A stretch of 64,000 nt of DNA, taken from positions 1 to 64,000 of the forward strand of contig JAQGEQ010000187.1 of assembly GCA_034620365.1 (NCBI GenBank). Direction: 5' to 3'. Position numbers and translations under genes: made by a program. This DNA is from Pegea sp. RAD2-039. Taxonomy: Eukaryota > Chordata > Thaliacea > Salpida > Salpidae. How positions within the stretch are numbered: the first letter of the stretch is position 1; each line of letters begins with the position of its first letter. Shown in pieces: positions 10,812-22,100 of the stretch. The notes under the pieces were generated by a model that did not search any database, was not told the origin of the DNA, and worked only from the letters and a program-made list of their open reading frames with translations.

Positions 10812-13106
10812 ATGAAATTAAAGATTAATATCCCTAAAAATGCTAAACATTCCGATGTAGCTAGCTGTGTAGCTTGGGCCTCATCTGATCAGATAATTTC
10901 ATGTTCTGATGACCATACAATGTCAAAAACAGATCTTTTAAAAGATGAAACAACAATTCTCACCAAATTTCCAAAAGATTTCTTTCCAATCGACCTTTCT
11001 TGTCTATCAAGTGGTGGTACTAAAGGCCAGGGAAAAATTCAAGCCAATATATTTGTAGTTACAAGCTCTGATGGAAAATTTCATTTAATTTCACAAGGAG
11101 GTAGAATTGAAAAAACAGTTGATGCACACAAAGGCGCAATTCTTACTGGCCGATGGAGTCCTGATGCTAATGCTTTAGTAACTACTGGTGAAGATGGTAA
11201 AATAAAAATCTGGTCTAGATCTGGAATGTTAAGATCAACTTTAGTTCAAAATGGACCAAGTGTTTATTCAGCAGCTTGGAGTCCAGAATCTGATAGAGTG
11301 ATTTATACTTGTGGAAAACAATTAGTAATTCAATCTTTACAACCATCAATAAAACCATTAAAATGGAAAGCTCATGAAGAAATCATTCTGACTTTAGACT
11401 GGAGTCTTGCTAATAATATGATTGTGTCAGGGGGTGAGGACTGCAAGTATAAAGTCTGGGACAGCTATGGTATCTTAATGTTTTCAAGTTCAACTGCTTA
11501 TTATCCAATTACAGCTTTATCTTGGTCTCCTGACGGCGATTTATTTGCAGTTGGTACTTTTAATGTCTTGCAATTGTGTGATAAATCAGGCTGGTCTCAT
11601 GGTCAAGAAGCTATCAACTTTGGAAGTATTTTGAACATTAGCTGGAGTAATGATGCAACTCAAGTCACAGCAGCTTGTGCTGATGGAAATATAATTTCTG
11701 CTCATTGCATCAATAAGAGGCTAGAATCAAATGAATTTGAAGTAGTTTTGGTAAGTCGAAAAACTATTCATGTAAAGAATGTTGTTAATGATACACAAGA
11801 TATCCTAGAACTGAGAGATCGTGTTATCAAGATGTCCTTAGGTTTTGATCATCTAGTAATTGTAACAACTTCACAATGCCTTATCTATACATCAACTAAT
11901 TTCAATACACCATCAATATTTGAGTTACGAAATCCATCAGTCTCATTCTTACAGCAATGTGAAAGTTGTTTTGCTTTAATTGATGTATCTTCTGTCCTTA
12001 TATACAGTTATGAAGGACGCCAAATTAGTGTACTAAAGTTACCTAGTCAAGTACACACTTATATGCTTAATAATTCAACTTTTTCTATCAGTAAAGATAT
12101 TTGTGCTGTTAAAGATGGAAAAGACGAAAGAGTTATTCACTTTTTTGATACAACTTCTGGACGTTTAACTGATAATACATCAACATTTTCTCATTCAATC
12201 CAAGTTGTTCAATTATCTCTAAGTCAATGTGGGCATGTATCAGAACGTTATCTCGCTGTAATCGACAAAAACAGAGATCTTTATCTTCTTCCAATCAAAA
12301 CACCAACACTTAGTAAAAAGCTTGCAGCTATGATTCAATATGTACGATGGAACCGACAATTTAATATGCTTTGTGGTTTACGTGATACTAAACTTCTTGT
12401 CTGGCTCTATCCCAAAACTCTATTCGTTGATGTCAACATCTTGACTTCAACGGTCATTGAACAAGACATCAATGATTCAGGTAAAAACCTGACTTTACTC
12501 GACTACAGCTTCAGTAGTTGTAAACTTCGACGAGCTGATGGTAGCAAGATTTTTGTTTCTATTTCACCATATCCTTTTTCACTTCATGATCTTATTTCGA
12601 GCAATAAGTGGAAGGAAGCAGTCAAGATCTGTCGATTTTCTAAAAACAACTCATTGTGGGCATGTCTAGCTGCCATGGCAATGAATAATAAGAACCTAGA
12701 AGTTGCTGAGATTGCTTATGCTGCTATTAAAGAAGTTGACAAGGTTGAATTCTTGAATCACATCAAGCAAATGCCTAATAAAGAAATAAAATCTGCTAAA
12801 ACCGCTTTGTTTTGTGGCAATTTTTCAGAAGCAGAATCAATTTTACTTAGAGCTGGTTTTATTTATCATATTATTCAAATGAATATGGATTTATTTGATT
12901 GGGAACGAGCTCTAGACGTCGCTATTAAACATAAAACTCATGTGGATACTGTACTTGCGTTTAGGCAGCTTTATTTACAAGAAGTAGGCAAAAAAGAAGC
13001 TAGTAGTAAGTTCAAACAGTATTCACAAGGAGTGACTATTCAGTGGGATAAGGTTAGAGCAAAAGTTGATGCTGAATTACAAGCTGTTGGTGACTCGATT
13101 AACTAA
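10812..13106 (+). CDS. IFT80: Intraflagellar transport protein 80 (IFT-B complex)
   Basis: A single open exon of 764 codons. The N-terminus (SCSDDHT, TSSDGKFHLIS) and the block GEDGKIKIWS...GMLRSTL match metazoan IFT80 closely, and the length agrees with the usual ~770 aa. WD40 repeats fill the first ~550 residues, for example GEDCKYKVWDSYG (about 213) and WSPDGDLFAVGTF (about 237). The C-terminal ~200 residues form an alpha-helical solenoid typical of IFT proteins. IFT80 is part of the IFT-B complex, which moves cargo toward the ciliary tip. The start ATG follows an acceptor-like CACAG and a short leader. The complete lack of introns is unlike the neighbouring genes. Confidence 0.97.
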   Translation: MKLKINIPKNAKHSDVASCVAWASSDQIISCSDDHTMSKTDLLKDETTILTKFPKDFFPIDLSCLSSGGTKGQGKIQANIFVVTSSDGKFHLISQGGRIEKTVDAHKGAILTGRWSPDANALVTTGEDGKIKIWSRSGMLRSTLVQNGPSVYSAAWSPESDRVIYTCGKQLVIQSLQPSIKPLKWKAHEEIILTLDWSLANNMIVSGGEDCKYKVWDSYGILMFSSSTAYYPITALSWSPDGDLFAVGTFNVLQLCDKSGWSHGQEAINFGSILNISWSNDATQVTAACADGNIISAHCINKRLESNEFEVVLVSRKTIHVKNVVNDTQDILELRDRVIKMSLGFDHLVIVTTSQCLIYTSTNFNTPSIFELRNPSVSFLQQCESCFALIDVSSVLIYSYEGRQISVLKLPSQVHTYMLNNSTFSISKDICAVKDGKDERVIHFFDTTSGRLTDNTSTFSHSIQVVQLSLSQCGHVSERYLAVIDKNRDLYLLPIKTPTLSKKLAAMIQYVRWNRQFNMLCGLRDTKLLVWLYPKTLFVDVNILTSTVIEQDINDSGKNLTLLDYSFSSCKLRRADGSKIFVSISPYPFSLHDLISSNKWKEAVKICRFSKNNSLWACLAAMAMNNKNLEVAEIAYAAIKEVDKVEFLNHIKQMPNKEIKSAKTALFCGNFSEAESILLRAGFIYHIIQMNMDLFDWERALDVAIKHKTHVDTVLAFRQLYLQEVGKKEASSKFKQYSQGVTIQWDKVRAKVDAELQAVGDSIN

Positions 13107-14617
13107 ATTTAGATTTTTATCTGTAGATATTATTGTTTGTGGTTTGATTAATAATGTTTTATATAATAATATTATTTTTTATGTCTTTTAAACTTGTAAA
13201 TGTTATAAATTTTTTCTTAATTGTTCTTTATTTTAACCTTGTATTTTTTTAATAGAAAATATATTTCTATAAAATGTTGAGTTACGATATATGTTTTAAT
13301 TTTCATTTTTAATAAAATATTTTGATGGAAATTTATGAAAATTTTTATTTATATCATAAATTTTCGATAAAATATTTGATAAATTTTATTATGAGAAAAT
13401 TGTTTTTATAAAATAAATCTTATCTTATTTTTCTAATTTTATTTATAAACTTGAAATTTATAAAATTCTTAACTGTTTAACTTCAAAACAACATAATATA
13501 AACAATAAACTGAATATTTGTTAGTTAATTAATATAATCAACTAATTAATTTTACAAATACAAAAAAATTAGTCAATAACAAAATACTAATAAAAAGTTT
13601 ATCAGCTGCAAAAATATTTATCAAATATCTAACACTTTCACAAATATTCGACTAATCTGAAATTACGCAATAACATAAACCCTAGCGTTTGTCAGATAAC
13701 CACCTAATGAAACGCCCAAAATGGACTTAAAACAAATTATTCCAGATTTATAAAATTTTCGTTGGACATTATATATTCTATTAAAGAATAATTTAATTAA
13801 TAGACTAAAACATATTCACCGTAAATTTACGTTAGACAGTTAGACAGTTAAACATTTATTTTTTTATTAACTGGTCGTAGACTTATTTCATTCACATTTG
13901 AAAATAAAAATTAAACAATAATTTAACTTAAGTGTACTACTTACGTTGCTATATTCTAGATGTCAAATTTAATTTAAGATTTATTATTTTTTAAGTTATT
14001 AAAGGGTCTACCCAAACCTTAACTGACGTGTTTATTACAATTACAACTTTAGATAGATATGGTGATATTAAATCTATGGTTACGCACAAAATATATTTGA
14101 TATAGAAACATTTATTTAATGACTAAATTGTTAGGGAAATAATTAAAAAAAGTCATAAGTTTATTGTTTAAACTAAAACAAATGGAACCGAATTTGAACT
14201 TTTATAATCAAACAAATTTTACAGTAACTTTTATTACGACTTTTTTTTACTCTTACAAATGCTTCATTATACGAGTTTATTACAATACTTACAATACACA
14301 TGGAGAAATAATTAACAAAAAGTTTCAGTGTTATTAAAAGTTAATCTATCAAGTTTATATTACAGTTAAAAAAGTGGCTAAAACTATTATGTATACAATT
14401 TACTTACAAATTAAACAAGTTTTAGAGAGTACGAAACAAAAAGTGACATTGCTTCTCATTTTCAGTTTGAAGTGACAGACTGTAAAAATAAATAAATATC
14501 TAGTTTGTGAGAATGTGGGTTAGCGAGAGGTTCTCTTTTAAAGCACCTCCCTCGCGTTTATTGTAATTAAAAATAATTTAGTAAAGAATCTGTGGTTGAA
14601 GATTTTAAACTTACTAG
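13107..14617. other. Intergenic, mostly A+T-rich
   Basis: No exon is seen. It holds one dispersed SINE tail (14507-14563) and otherwise A+T-rich DNA between the IFT80 3' end and the convergent cyclin gene. Confidence 0.6.
14507..14563 (+). repeat. SINE 3' tail fragment
   Basis: GTGAGAATGTG...TTAGCGAGAGG...CTCT...GCACC...CCTC.CG.GTTTATTG matches the 3' end of the complete SINE at 54824-54998 and fragments at 20625-20688 (inverted) and 38101-38160. The tail contains a short inverted repeat (GAGAG/CTCTC). The tRNA-like head is missing here. Confidence 0.7.
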
Positions 14618-16707
14618 TTACTTTTGCTCAAAGCTTTTATACATATCCATCATTTTTAAAAGTTTTTCTTCGTTCAAATAAGGAACCAGTGCCTTCCAAT
14701 AAAACGAATCCTTATTATGAATAATATCCTAAAAATAAATAATCTTTATTAAAAATGTTGAAATTCAATCAATAACATTTTAAATTTAAAAAACAAACAA
14801 AACAAAAGTATGAATCTAATAACTAACCATTTGGTTGAAATAACTCAAAGTTTTGTATAATATCAGTGCTGATATCGTCTTTGGTTGGAATATCAGTGAA
14901 AAATAAGTGTGAACTTGACTGTAAAGATTGAAATACTTTAACAATACAGCCTTACAAACTATTAATTATACCAGAAATATGCTTCAGCTAAAGCTTTGTA
15001 AATTTGTGGCTCGGTCACTGCAAATATAAAAAATTAATGAAGTATATTAAATTTTACTGAACAACTTACATTGAAGCTTTTTACACGAATATATGATAAT
15101 TGGTTCGAGATAGTGTACCTTCACATTGGAATCTATTGTTATCAGAATCATAATAAAAAAAGTATTACAATTCTATAATCTGGTAGTATTTAAGTAAATA
15201 GATAACACTTCAATGTTAAGAATGTGTTTAAAGAAAATTAAGATTTATCAACAGTTTATATAATTTATCGACCAACTTTTGGATTTAAACGTACTATTAA
15301 CTTCTTACTTACCAAGAGATTCTACCAAATCTAGTTCAATACGGTTCATCCATGTATTAAGATTAAGAATAGTATTTTCGCTAGCCTCATAATCAACGTT
15401 TTTGTGAAGGACACGAGTTAAACAAGTCTACAAAAACAAACAGTTTAGAAATCATTAAAAAACTACAACAGAAACAGAGTTCGAAAGAAATAGTTACAGT
15501 AAAAAGATTTATTTAAATTATTTTCAGAAAACTAATTGATGTCATTCAGTCTCTTATACTTTCACCAAAATTAAGAATAAATAAAATTGAATTAAAAGTC
15601 TAATAGTAATAATATATATTAGCATCAAAATATAGCCACTTATTTGGAATATGATAGGAGAAATATTTGTATGAATTTGGTTTGTAAATCACCCAAACTT
15701 CATATCGTCACGTGTTAGTTTTAAGGTTTACTTTAAATTGATTTCAAACATGATTTGGGTCATTTTGATTATTGGGCGCATAAATGATCTTTCAGTGGAA
15801 ATTCCATTAAACAGAAACCAGCAAGTTGAAAAGTCTAAAATCTTTATAATCGAAAAATTTTTTTGAATCAAAATAAAATTAGACAATAAATCTGATTAAA
15901 ATTCAAATTAAAGTAAATTCCTCAGTTTTGTCTAAAATTTTATCTAAAAAACAAGAAGGCAAAAAAAAGCACTGACCACAATAATGTCTCTTGTTTCATA
16001 AGGAATATAATTACATTTGACGACCAATCGATAGGCAGCCATTGCAAGAGACTAAAAACAAATTGTTCCAGAAAATTAAATTTAGATTTAAAATTGTCTT
16101 GGATTGCAAAACAAACCAGCAAGCAGAAACATATTTGCTAAATAGTTATACTTACAATAGCCTCTCCTGCATCGTAGTCATGACGAATGTAGTATCGATG
16201 CACGTAAAAACAAGCAGTTGATATCACAAACTTTTTTCTGGTATAAAAATCATGATTTAATAAACCTTTTAAGGAACATCAACTACCATGACATCCTGAT
16301 ATTTGCATAAATTAGAAAAGGCAAGTATGTGATTAAATTCTATCTATGCTAGACATCTTAAATTAGTAAAATAACATTTTTTATCTAAATGATATATTCA
16401 AGAGCCGACATAGGTATGAAAAAATAATATTAGAAGTTATTTTGTATATGGAATTTTGACTTGCTAGTTCAAAGGTTATAATTTTTAGTAATGTTAAAAG
16501 ATTACAGAACATTAAAAATAAAAAAATCTCAAGAAATAAAATGATAACTTACGCATTTAATTGCTCCCCAAGTTCCTCAACTATGTAACATGTTACTTTT
16601 CTGTTTCTAAATTCCTTTTTCCAGCTATCAGTTGTTTTTGTGTCTTTTAATTCTTCTTCAGATAAGAGAAAGTCATAAGTACATTTATTCAAAATCGTTG
16701 ATTTCAT
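14618..16707 (-). CDS. Divergent transcription-type cyclin, paralogue A (245 aa)
   Basis: Eight minus-strand exons: 16553-16707, 16156-16237, 15977-16051, 15313-15427, 15070-15132, 14972-15017, 14828-14918, 14618-14728. All phases agree and give 246 codons. The order is that of a cyclin C/H/K/L/T/Q double cyclin box: YDFLLSEEELKD N-helix, YIVEELGEQL, then VISTACFYVHRYY (the HRFY helix), then the second box with AYFCQVHTYFSLIFQP and ISALILYKTL. Most similar in layout to cyclin K/T without their long C-terminal tail. The usual KVEE CDK-contact motif reads VVKCNYIP, so the glutamates are gone. Exon 1 follows TTCATTCAG, implying a 5' UTR intron. It is head-to-head with paralogue B. Partner kinase unknown. 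Confidence 0.72.
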
Positions 16708-18937
16708 CTTGAACCTAGTCCTGAATGAAAAAATAATCATCTTGTACTTAAAATTATCAGAATTTTATTATATTCAGCTAACAAATATAACACTAAGAGG
16801 TAATCTTATTTCAAAAAATCATTTTCGTCAAGACATGCAGCTATTATTCTAAATGAAGCTGTAGTAATCTCAATTAAGCCACAGCTTTATCAACAAACTT
16901 AAAATCGTCGATAATACTCTTCTATAAATTTTTTTATATTCACCCGACGATCAGCAACACCTTTACATTTAAAATGGTAAATACCAGGTTTGAACTATCT
17001 ATATATACTGTGATTTTATAATAATATTTACGCTTACTATAATTGAAAATTGAAAACAAGCAAACTTATGGTAACCGCACAAAAATTTAACTTAGAAATT
17101 ATGAAAAAATATTTTTAAGTAACTCATCAAGGTTTCTTAATTTTGGTAGTTTTATGTGAAGCAGTTAAAAAAATTTGATTCAATTATTATGACTCCAAAT
17201 AATTAACTTTTGTAAAAAAGTTCTTAACTAAAAAGCCTACTTTTCAATATAGTCTTTGTACAATGTTCAGCTTTATCTATAATTTTTGTTGATTTGTTTA
17301 TAATGACTAATCAATCGTGTTTAGTGACCATCAAATTTAGGAAACATTTATTAAAAGTAAATTATTTTGTATATGAAACCTAAATAAATGAAACCTAAAA
17401 AAGATTTTGACAAAAATTCTATCAGTTTTGCATTTTATTTTCAGTCTTATTGTTATTTTATTAATTTAAAGAATGAGTGAATGTTTGAAAATATTTAAAA
17501 CAAAATAAATTAAGATTATGATAAAAATAATTCCAATATTTTCTCATAATTCATTATTTTAATTTGTACTTACTAAATTCTGAATTTGATCCAATATAGC
17601 CAAAAGTTTCAGCATTTAATTATCATAGCATATATTTCTCCATATTAAGTTCTTATTCAATATTATTATCTCAATTTTTAAACATTATAAAGATCTGTTA
17701 GAGCATTTTTGAGTCATATTTAGAATATTATTTCGCCCGAAAAATACCCGCCCCCAAAAACCAATGCATTCTGGTACAGGCACTTTTTTTTTCATCTACC
17801 AATCACAACTCTTCTAAAATTTTTGATCAGAGCTGTAGCCTGGTTTCTGGTTGTGATTACTTATTATCTCAGCTTTTATCTTTAACATGTAGAGTTGTTT
17901 ATGATACCATTAACTAGAAATAGCATTCATTTTTTTACTATAGCTTCTATTTTTAAAGAATGTTTGAAAAAAGTCATTTTAAACAATTTATTAAACTGAT
18001 TTTATTAAGCTGATAAAATCTTTATTAGCTTACTTTTATGATTTCAAAATTTGATTGTGTATTAACTTTACTTAGAAAACTTTGTTGTGATTTGGTATAT
18101 GTCTAGCTTATTTGTTAGTCTTATGAGAAAGTGTTTATTAAAAATTATAAATATTTATAAGGTAATGAAAAACATTTTTATACATCAATGGTATGATTAT
18201 TTAACTTACAGATAATGCATCATTTGTTGAAAATATTTAATATTATTTCTATTTGAAGTTAAAATCAAGTTACATTACATCACTTACATCATTTACTTAT
18301 TGTTTATTTAAGTCCATTATTTGTAATATCAGTAATTTTATAAGTATAAAAATGCTTTAATGCCTTATATTTTGTTTACAAGTAAAAATGTTGAATTAGT
18401 TTATATGGTTTTAAAACAAATTTTACATATTTTAAATATATAGCTTGAATATAAGTTACCAAAACGTTTTATTTAGTTTTTTTATCCACATTTTTTTTAT
18501 TCTTCTGTTCTGGCAAAACATTATTACAAAATTATAAACAGAATATTTCATTTTTAAATAATTGGTTTTCTTCTACAGTGAGTTTTTGATAATTTTTGAT
18601 AATAATAATACATCTGCCATTCTTTTAATAAGTTACTCTTTTTTCCATAAGATGTATTTCAATGTGACTTAAATTTTTATAAAACGATTTTGTAGCACTT
18701 TATATCTTTTATTTGTTTATATCTTTCTCTTTTTTTAAATTGGGAAAATTTTGTGTTAGTATAAATTATATTGAAATTATTCAAGTATTACCTTTAATAT
18801 CCTTTTATATAAATTCTATCTTTTCTGTTTACAAGTTTTGTTTTTATTACACATAAAAAAGATGTAATAATTTTAATGAGTATAATCAAAGAGTTTTTAG
18901 ATTTGATATATTTAGTTTATAATTTGTTTTTAAAAAA
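16708..18937. other. Intergenic region between divergent cyclin genes
   Basis: About 2.2 kb between two divergently transcribed cyclin paralogues. It is A+T-rich except for a promoter-like patch at 17740-17860, listed separately. No coding exon is evident. Confidence 0.6.
17740..17860. promoter_or_regulatory. Putative bidirectional promoter of the cyclin pair
   Basis: This is the only G+C-richer patch in the divergent intergenic region, about 1.1 kb from each start codon. It holds CCCGCCCCC, then CCAATGCATTCTGG (17761-17774), whose reverse complement CCAGAATGCATTGG resembles the ZNF143/STAF core, and a CCAAT at 17798-17802. AATCACAAC (17801-17809) and GTTGTGATT (17850-17858) form a perfect 9-bp inverted repeat. 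Promoter function is inferred. Confidence 0.4.
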
Positions 18938-21548
18938 ATGACTGGTAATAAAACAGAATATGAATGGATAATGACTGAAAAAGAACTGAAAAGGATTTCT
19001 CATAAATCACTCAGCATTCCTTGGGATGAAGATTTATATAATAGACAACGAGTCTGCGGATTGATTGTGGATTTGGGTTTTACTCTAAACCTGCAAGTTT
19101 AAAGCTCTTGTTTTATAATTCATGGAAATTATTAGTAAATTTCAAATTAATATTTTGTTTTTAGAAGAAAAACCACCATTGCAATTGCTTGCTATTACAA
19201 CCAAAGATTTCATGTTAAATACCAATACAATAGGGAAAAGAAATATGTGAGTCTGAAAGATATAATAATTTATATAAATTAAATTTTATTCATTTACAGG
19301 TATTGGCATTGACTATTGTAAATTTAGCTTGTAAAGCAGTAGGCAAGAGAATTTCTATTAGAGAACTAATAAAGGTAAGAAAAAGTCTTTCATCTTTAAT
19401 ACAGTTTATATGAATCTTATTTTATATATTCAAATGATGATATCTTTATTTTTTATAAAAATTTTTGTAAATCATTTAAAGGTTTTTTTTTGATTTGTCG
19501 CTACTCCATACTTATCTCTAATAGAATAATTTGCAAATATTAGTTTGTCTTTTTTGAAAGGAAAGAAAATTATGAAAAGCAAAATACGGAAAATTTCCGC
19601 AACTTAAAATTTTGCGCATTTTATAATTTTTTGATTCTTATAACTTTTTTGTTTTTATAATTTTTCTATATTTTATTATTTCTTATTGGCCACAATATAG
19701 GCAATGTGTGATCATGCAAACGCAGCTTTAAAGACCATCTCGTGGTTGAAGAAGCGGTGAGTGCGCCACCTAGCGAGGATATAAATTATCTTTCCAAATT
19801 ATTAATAAACAACCCCATTATCGCTCATTCAAAAAAAATAAAATTTTTGGAGTAAAGTAAGAGATCTGTTGATCTATGAAATCACTAGACCGTGATGCAA
19901 TAGCAGACATGTATAAACGCGCGATTTGAGTTTCAACTGATCACAGCATCTTATTCGAAAATATTCTTCTTATAGGCGTCAAAAGTTGCCTTTTATAACT
20001 CATCAAAGGTTCTTGATCGCAAAGAGGAGATTAGGACCAGAGAATTGATGGTTTTTATTGAAAAAGAAGTTCATATAGCTCTTGGTAATTTATAGCTTTT
20101 GTATCTTCTAAAATAAACTTTTTAATCAACAAATTTTTATTTGAAACCAGCTTATTTTGAATTAATCCCTAAATAATTTGTAAATATTTTATTCTGTAGA
20201 TTATCAGTTGAAGGTGATACACCCGGAACTGATTCTTTTGAAGTACTCTAAAATGCTTAATCGTAAGAAACAAGACTGAAATAATCGAGTATCTTATTAA
20301 TAAACTTTTAATTTATAGTTCCTAAAGATGTCTATGAAGCTGCTAGATGCCTGTTATTCAACAGGTACATAAATTTCTTTTCTTTTAATACCAATTTAAA
20401 ATCTATATTTTTTTCCAGCCAATTTCTCACACATTTTGCTTTAGTTCATCAACCAAAGACAATTGTATCTATGATAATATTCATGGCGCTTAAATGGAGT
20501 AATTACGAAGTAAGTTGAAATTCGTACTTGTCTAAAATTTCGAAATAATCTTGAAGAAATTTAATGAAAGTAAATTGCTGTTATTTCAAAATTTCGTTTT
20601 CTTAATACTTATTTATTATTTATTTATTACAATAAATGTGAAGGAGGGTGCCTAAAGAGAGCACCTCTCGCTAACACACATTCTCACAGATTAGATCTAT
20701 TTGACGTGTAAACGAAAAAGCATATGACAATGAAGAATTGCACAGATTCATAGTATTGTAAAAGAGAAAAATTCACAGATTATTCACCAAATATGTCAAG
20801 TTTGCTTAAAATAATTTCAACTTATATACAATTTAAATTAGTGCAAATATATAGTAAGCAAACTAAAACTTGTTTAATATCTTGATGATATTTATACAAA
20901 CTATTTATACTAAATCTTATATTAAGTAGTTTATTTAAAAGTAACAAGACTTTATTCAAAGCTTTAGTCAAAATTAATAATTGAAAGATGAAGATAATGT
21001 CACAGATGGTTTCATCTTATCGCTGATAGTTAAAATAAAGATAAATCATCAATTTTTAAGGATTATATACGATTGTTCTAGGCTACAAGCAAGTTAAAAA
21101 CTACCAAACACCTTTAAAAAAGTTTGATTCCATTAACTTCACACTAAATTCATGAAACTACAGCTTATTACATGATTAGATTACAAATAGATTTGAAGAT
21201 ACGTTTATTACTTCAAATTTGGTGTTTTATTAGCATATGATAGATTATATTTGGTGGCTTTTATAGCTAAATAAATTTTCTTATTCTAATTCACTTAGAT
21301 TCCAAAATCAACCGATGGTAAACCATATTGGTTTTATTTGGATCCTAAAGCGGACGAAGAGTTTCTTGAAAATTTGTCGCTTAGATTTCTTCAAATTATA
21401 AACGAGTACCCAACTAGATTGAAACGATTAGTAAGTGTCTGATACTACAAGTTTTTATATCTTAAACGTTTTTTTTTTTTAGAAAAGTGCTTGTAAAATT
21501 AAAGAAGAAATGGAAATAAAGGCAGCGAAGACCAAACAGATGCTTTAA
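18938..21548 (+). CDS. Divergent transcription-type cyclin, paralogue B (272 aa)
   Basis: Nine exons: 18938-19092, 19165-19246, 19300-19374, 19976-20084, 20200-20262, 20319-20364, 20419-20509, 21299-21430, 21483-21548. Phases agree and give 273 codons. Exons 1, 2, 3, 5, 6 and 7 have exactly the same lengths as in paralogue A (155, 82, 75, 63, 46, 91), so the two genes are duplicates. The first cyclin box reads TTIAIACYYNQRFH; the KVEE position reads ACKAVGKR. Intron 1 must be a GC-AG intron (CCT|GCAAGT): the only nearby GT donor puts exon 2 out of frame. A 22-residue Lys-rich tail (exon 9) is not in paralogue A. Introns 3 (601 nt) and 7 (789 nt) hold a CTCF-like module and a SINE tail. Confidence 0.7.
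19714..19775. promoter_or_regulatory. Tripartite module with CTCF-like core (copy 2)
   Basis: ATGCAAACGCAG (19714-19725), GTGGTT (19742-19747) and GCGCCACCTAGCG (19763-19775) lie inside intron 3 of cyclin B. On the minus strand the last block reads CGCTAGGTGGCGC, a good match to the CTCF core YAGRKGGCR. The blocks match the patch at 5491-5551 in order and approximate spacing. Confidence 0.4.
20625..20688 (-). repeat. SINE 3' tail fragment, inverted
   Basis: The reverse complement reads GTGAGAATGTGTGTTAGCGA then GAGGTGCTCTC and GGCACCCTCC, the closest of the fragments to the SINE tail at 54.9 kb. It lies inside intron 7 of cyclin B. No tRNA-like head is attached. Confidence 0.72.
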
Positions 21549-22100
21549 ATTTATGTTTGCTTAATATTTAACTTAAGTTAAACCTCAAATCTTCAATCTC
21601 TAATCACTTCAAGTCTTTTTGGTTGTCAAATAAGTGACTTAGATAAACTTATATTTCTTTTATATAATCTTGATTAAAAAATGAACGGTTTTATACTTTT
21701 TTAATTTAATAGGTCTCTTTTTTGTAATTTTTAATAAAAAAACTATAAACAACAAATCCTCTCAGTTTATGAAGTCTTTAAGAGGTACAAAACTAGATGT
21801 ATGCTCTCTTTAGAAACCATAAAAAACTACCCTGTTGTCACAAAGTCGATAATAATTTACAAATTTAATGTTTTGAAAATACCAATCACTTGTGTGTGGG
21901 TTACTGCAGATTCATCTGCTTTTAGAACACCTCGACCACCAGCAGTTTATATTCCAAAAGTAGATGAGTGTAGGTTAAGGGTACTGAACTCATAGTGAAG
22001 TACATTTCAAAAAAAACCCTCTTTAAAAACACTTTCAAAAAACTACAAATATTTTTTTATTCCACTTAAAATTCTTGTTTAAACCCTACAATAGTTGTTT
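21549..22100. other. Intergenic; possible single relic of the 113-bp satellite
   Basis: No supported gene. At about 21888-21945, CTTGTGT, CTGCAGA, TGCTT.TAG and CCTCGACCACCAGC follow one another in the same order as in the 113-bp satellite unit at 1-1545, with deletions between them. It could be a lone decayed unit or partly chance. Confidence 0.3.
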
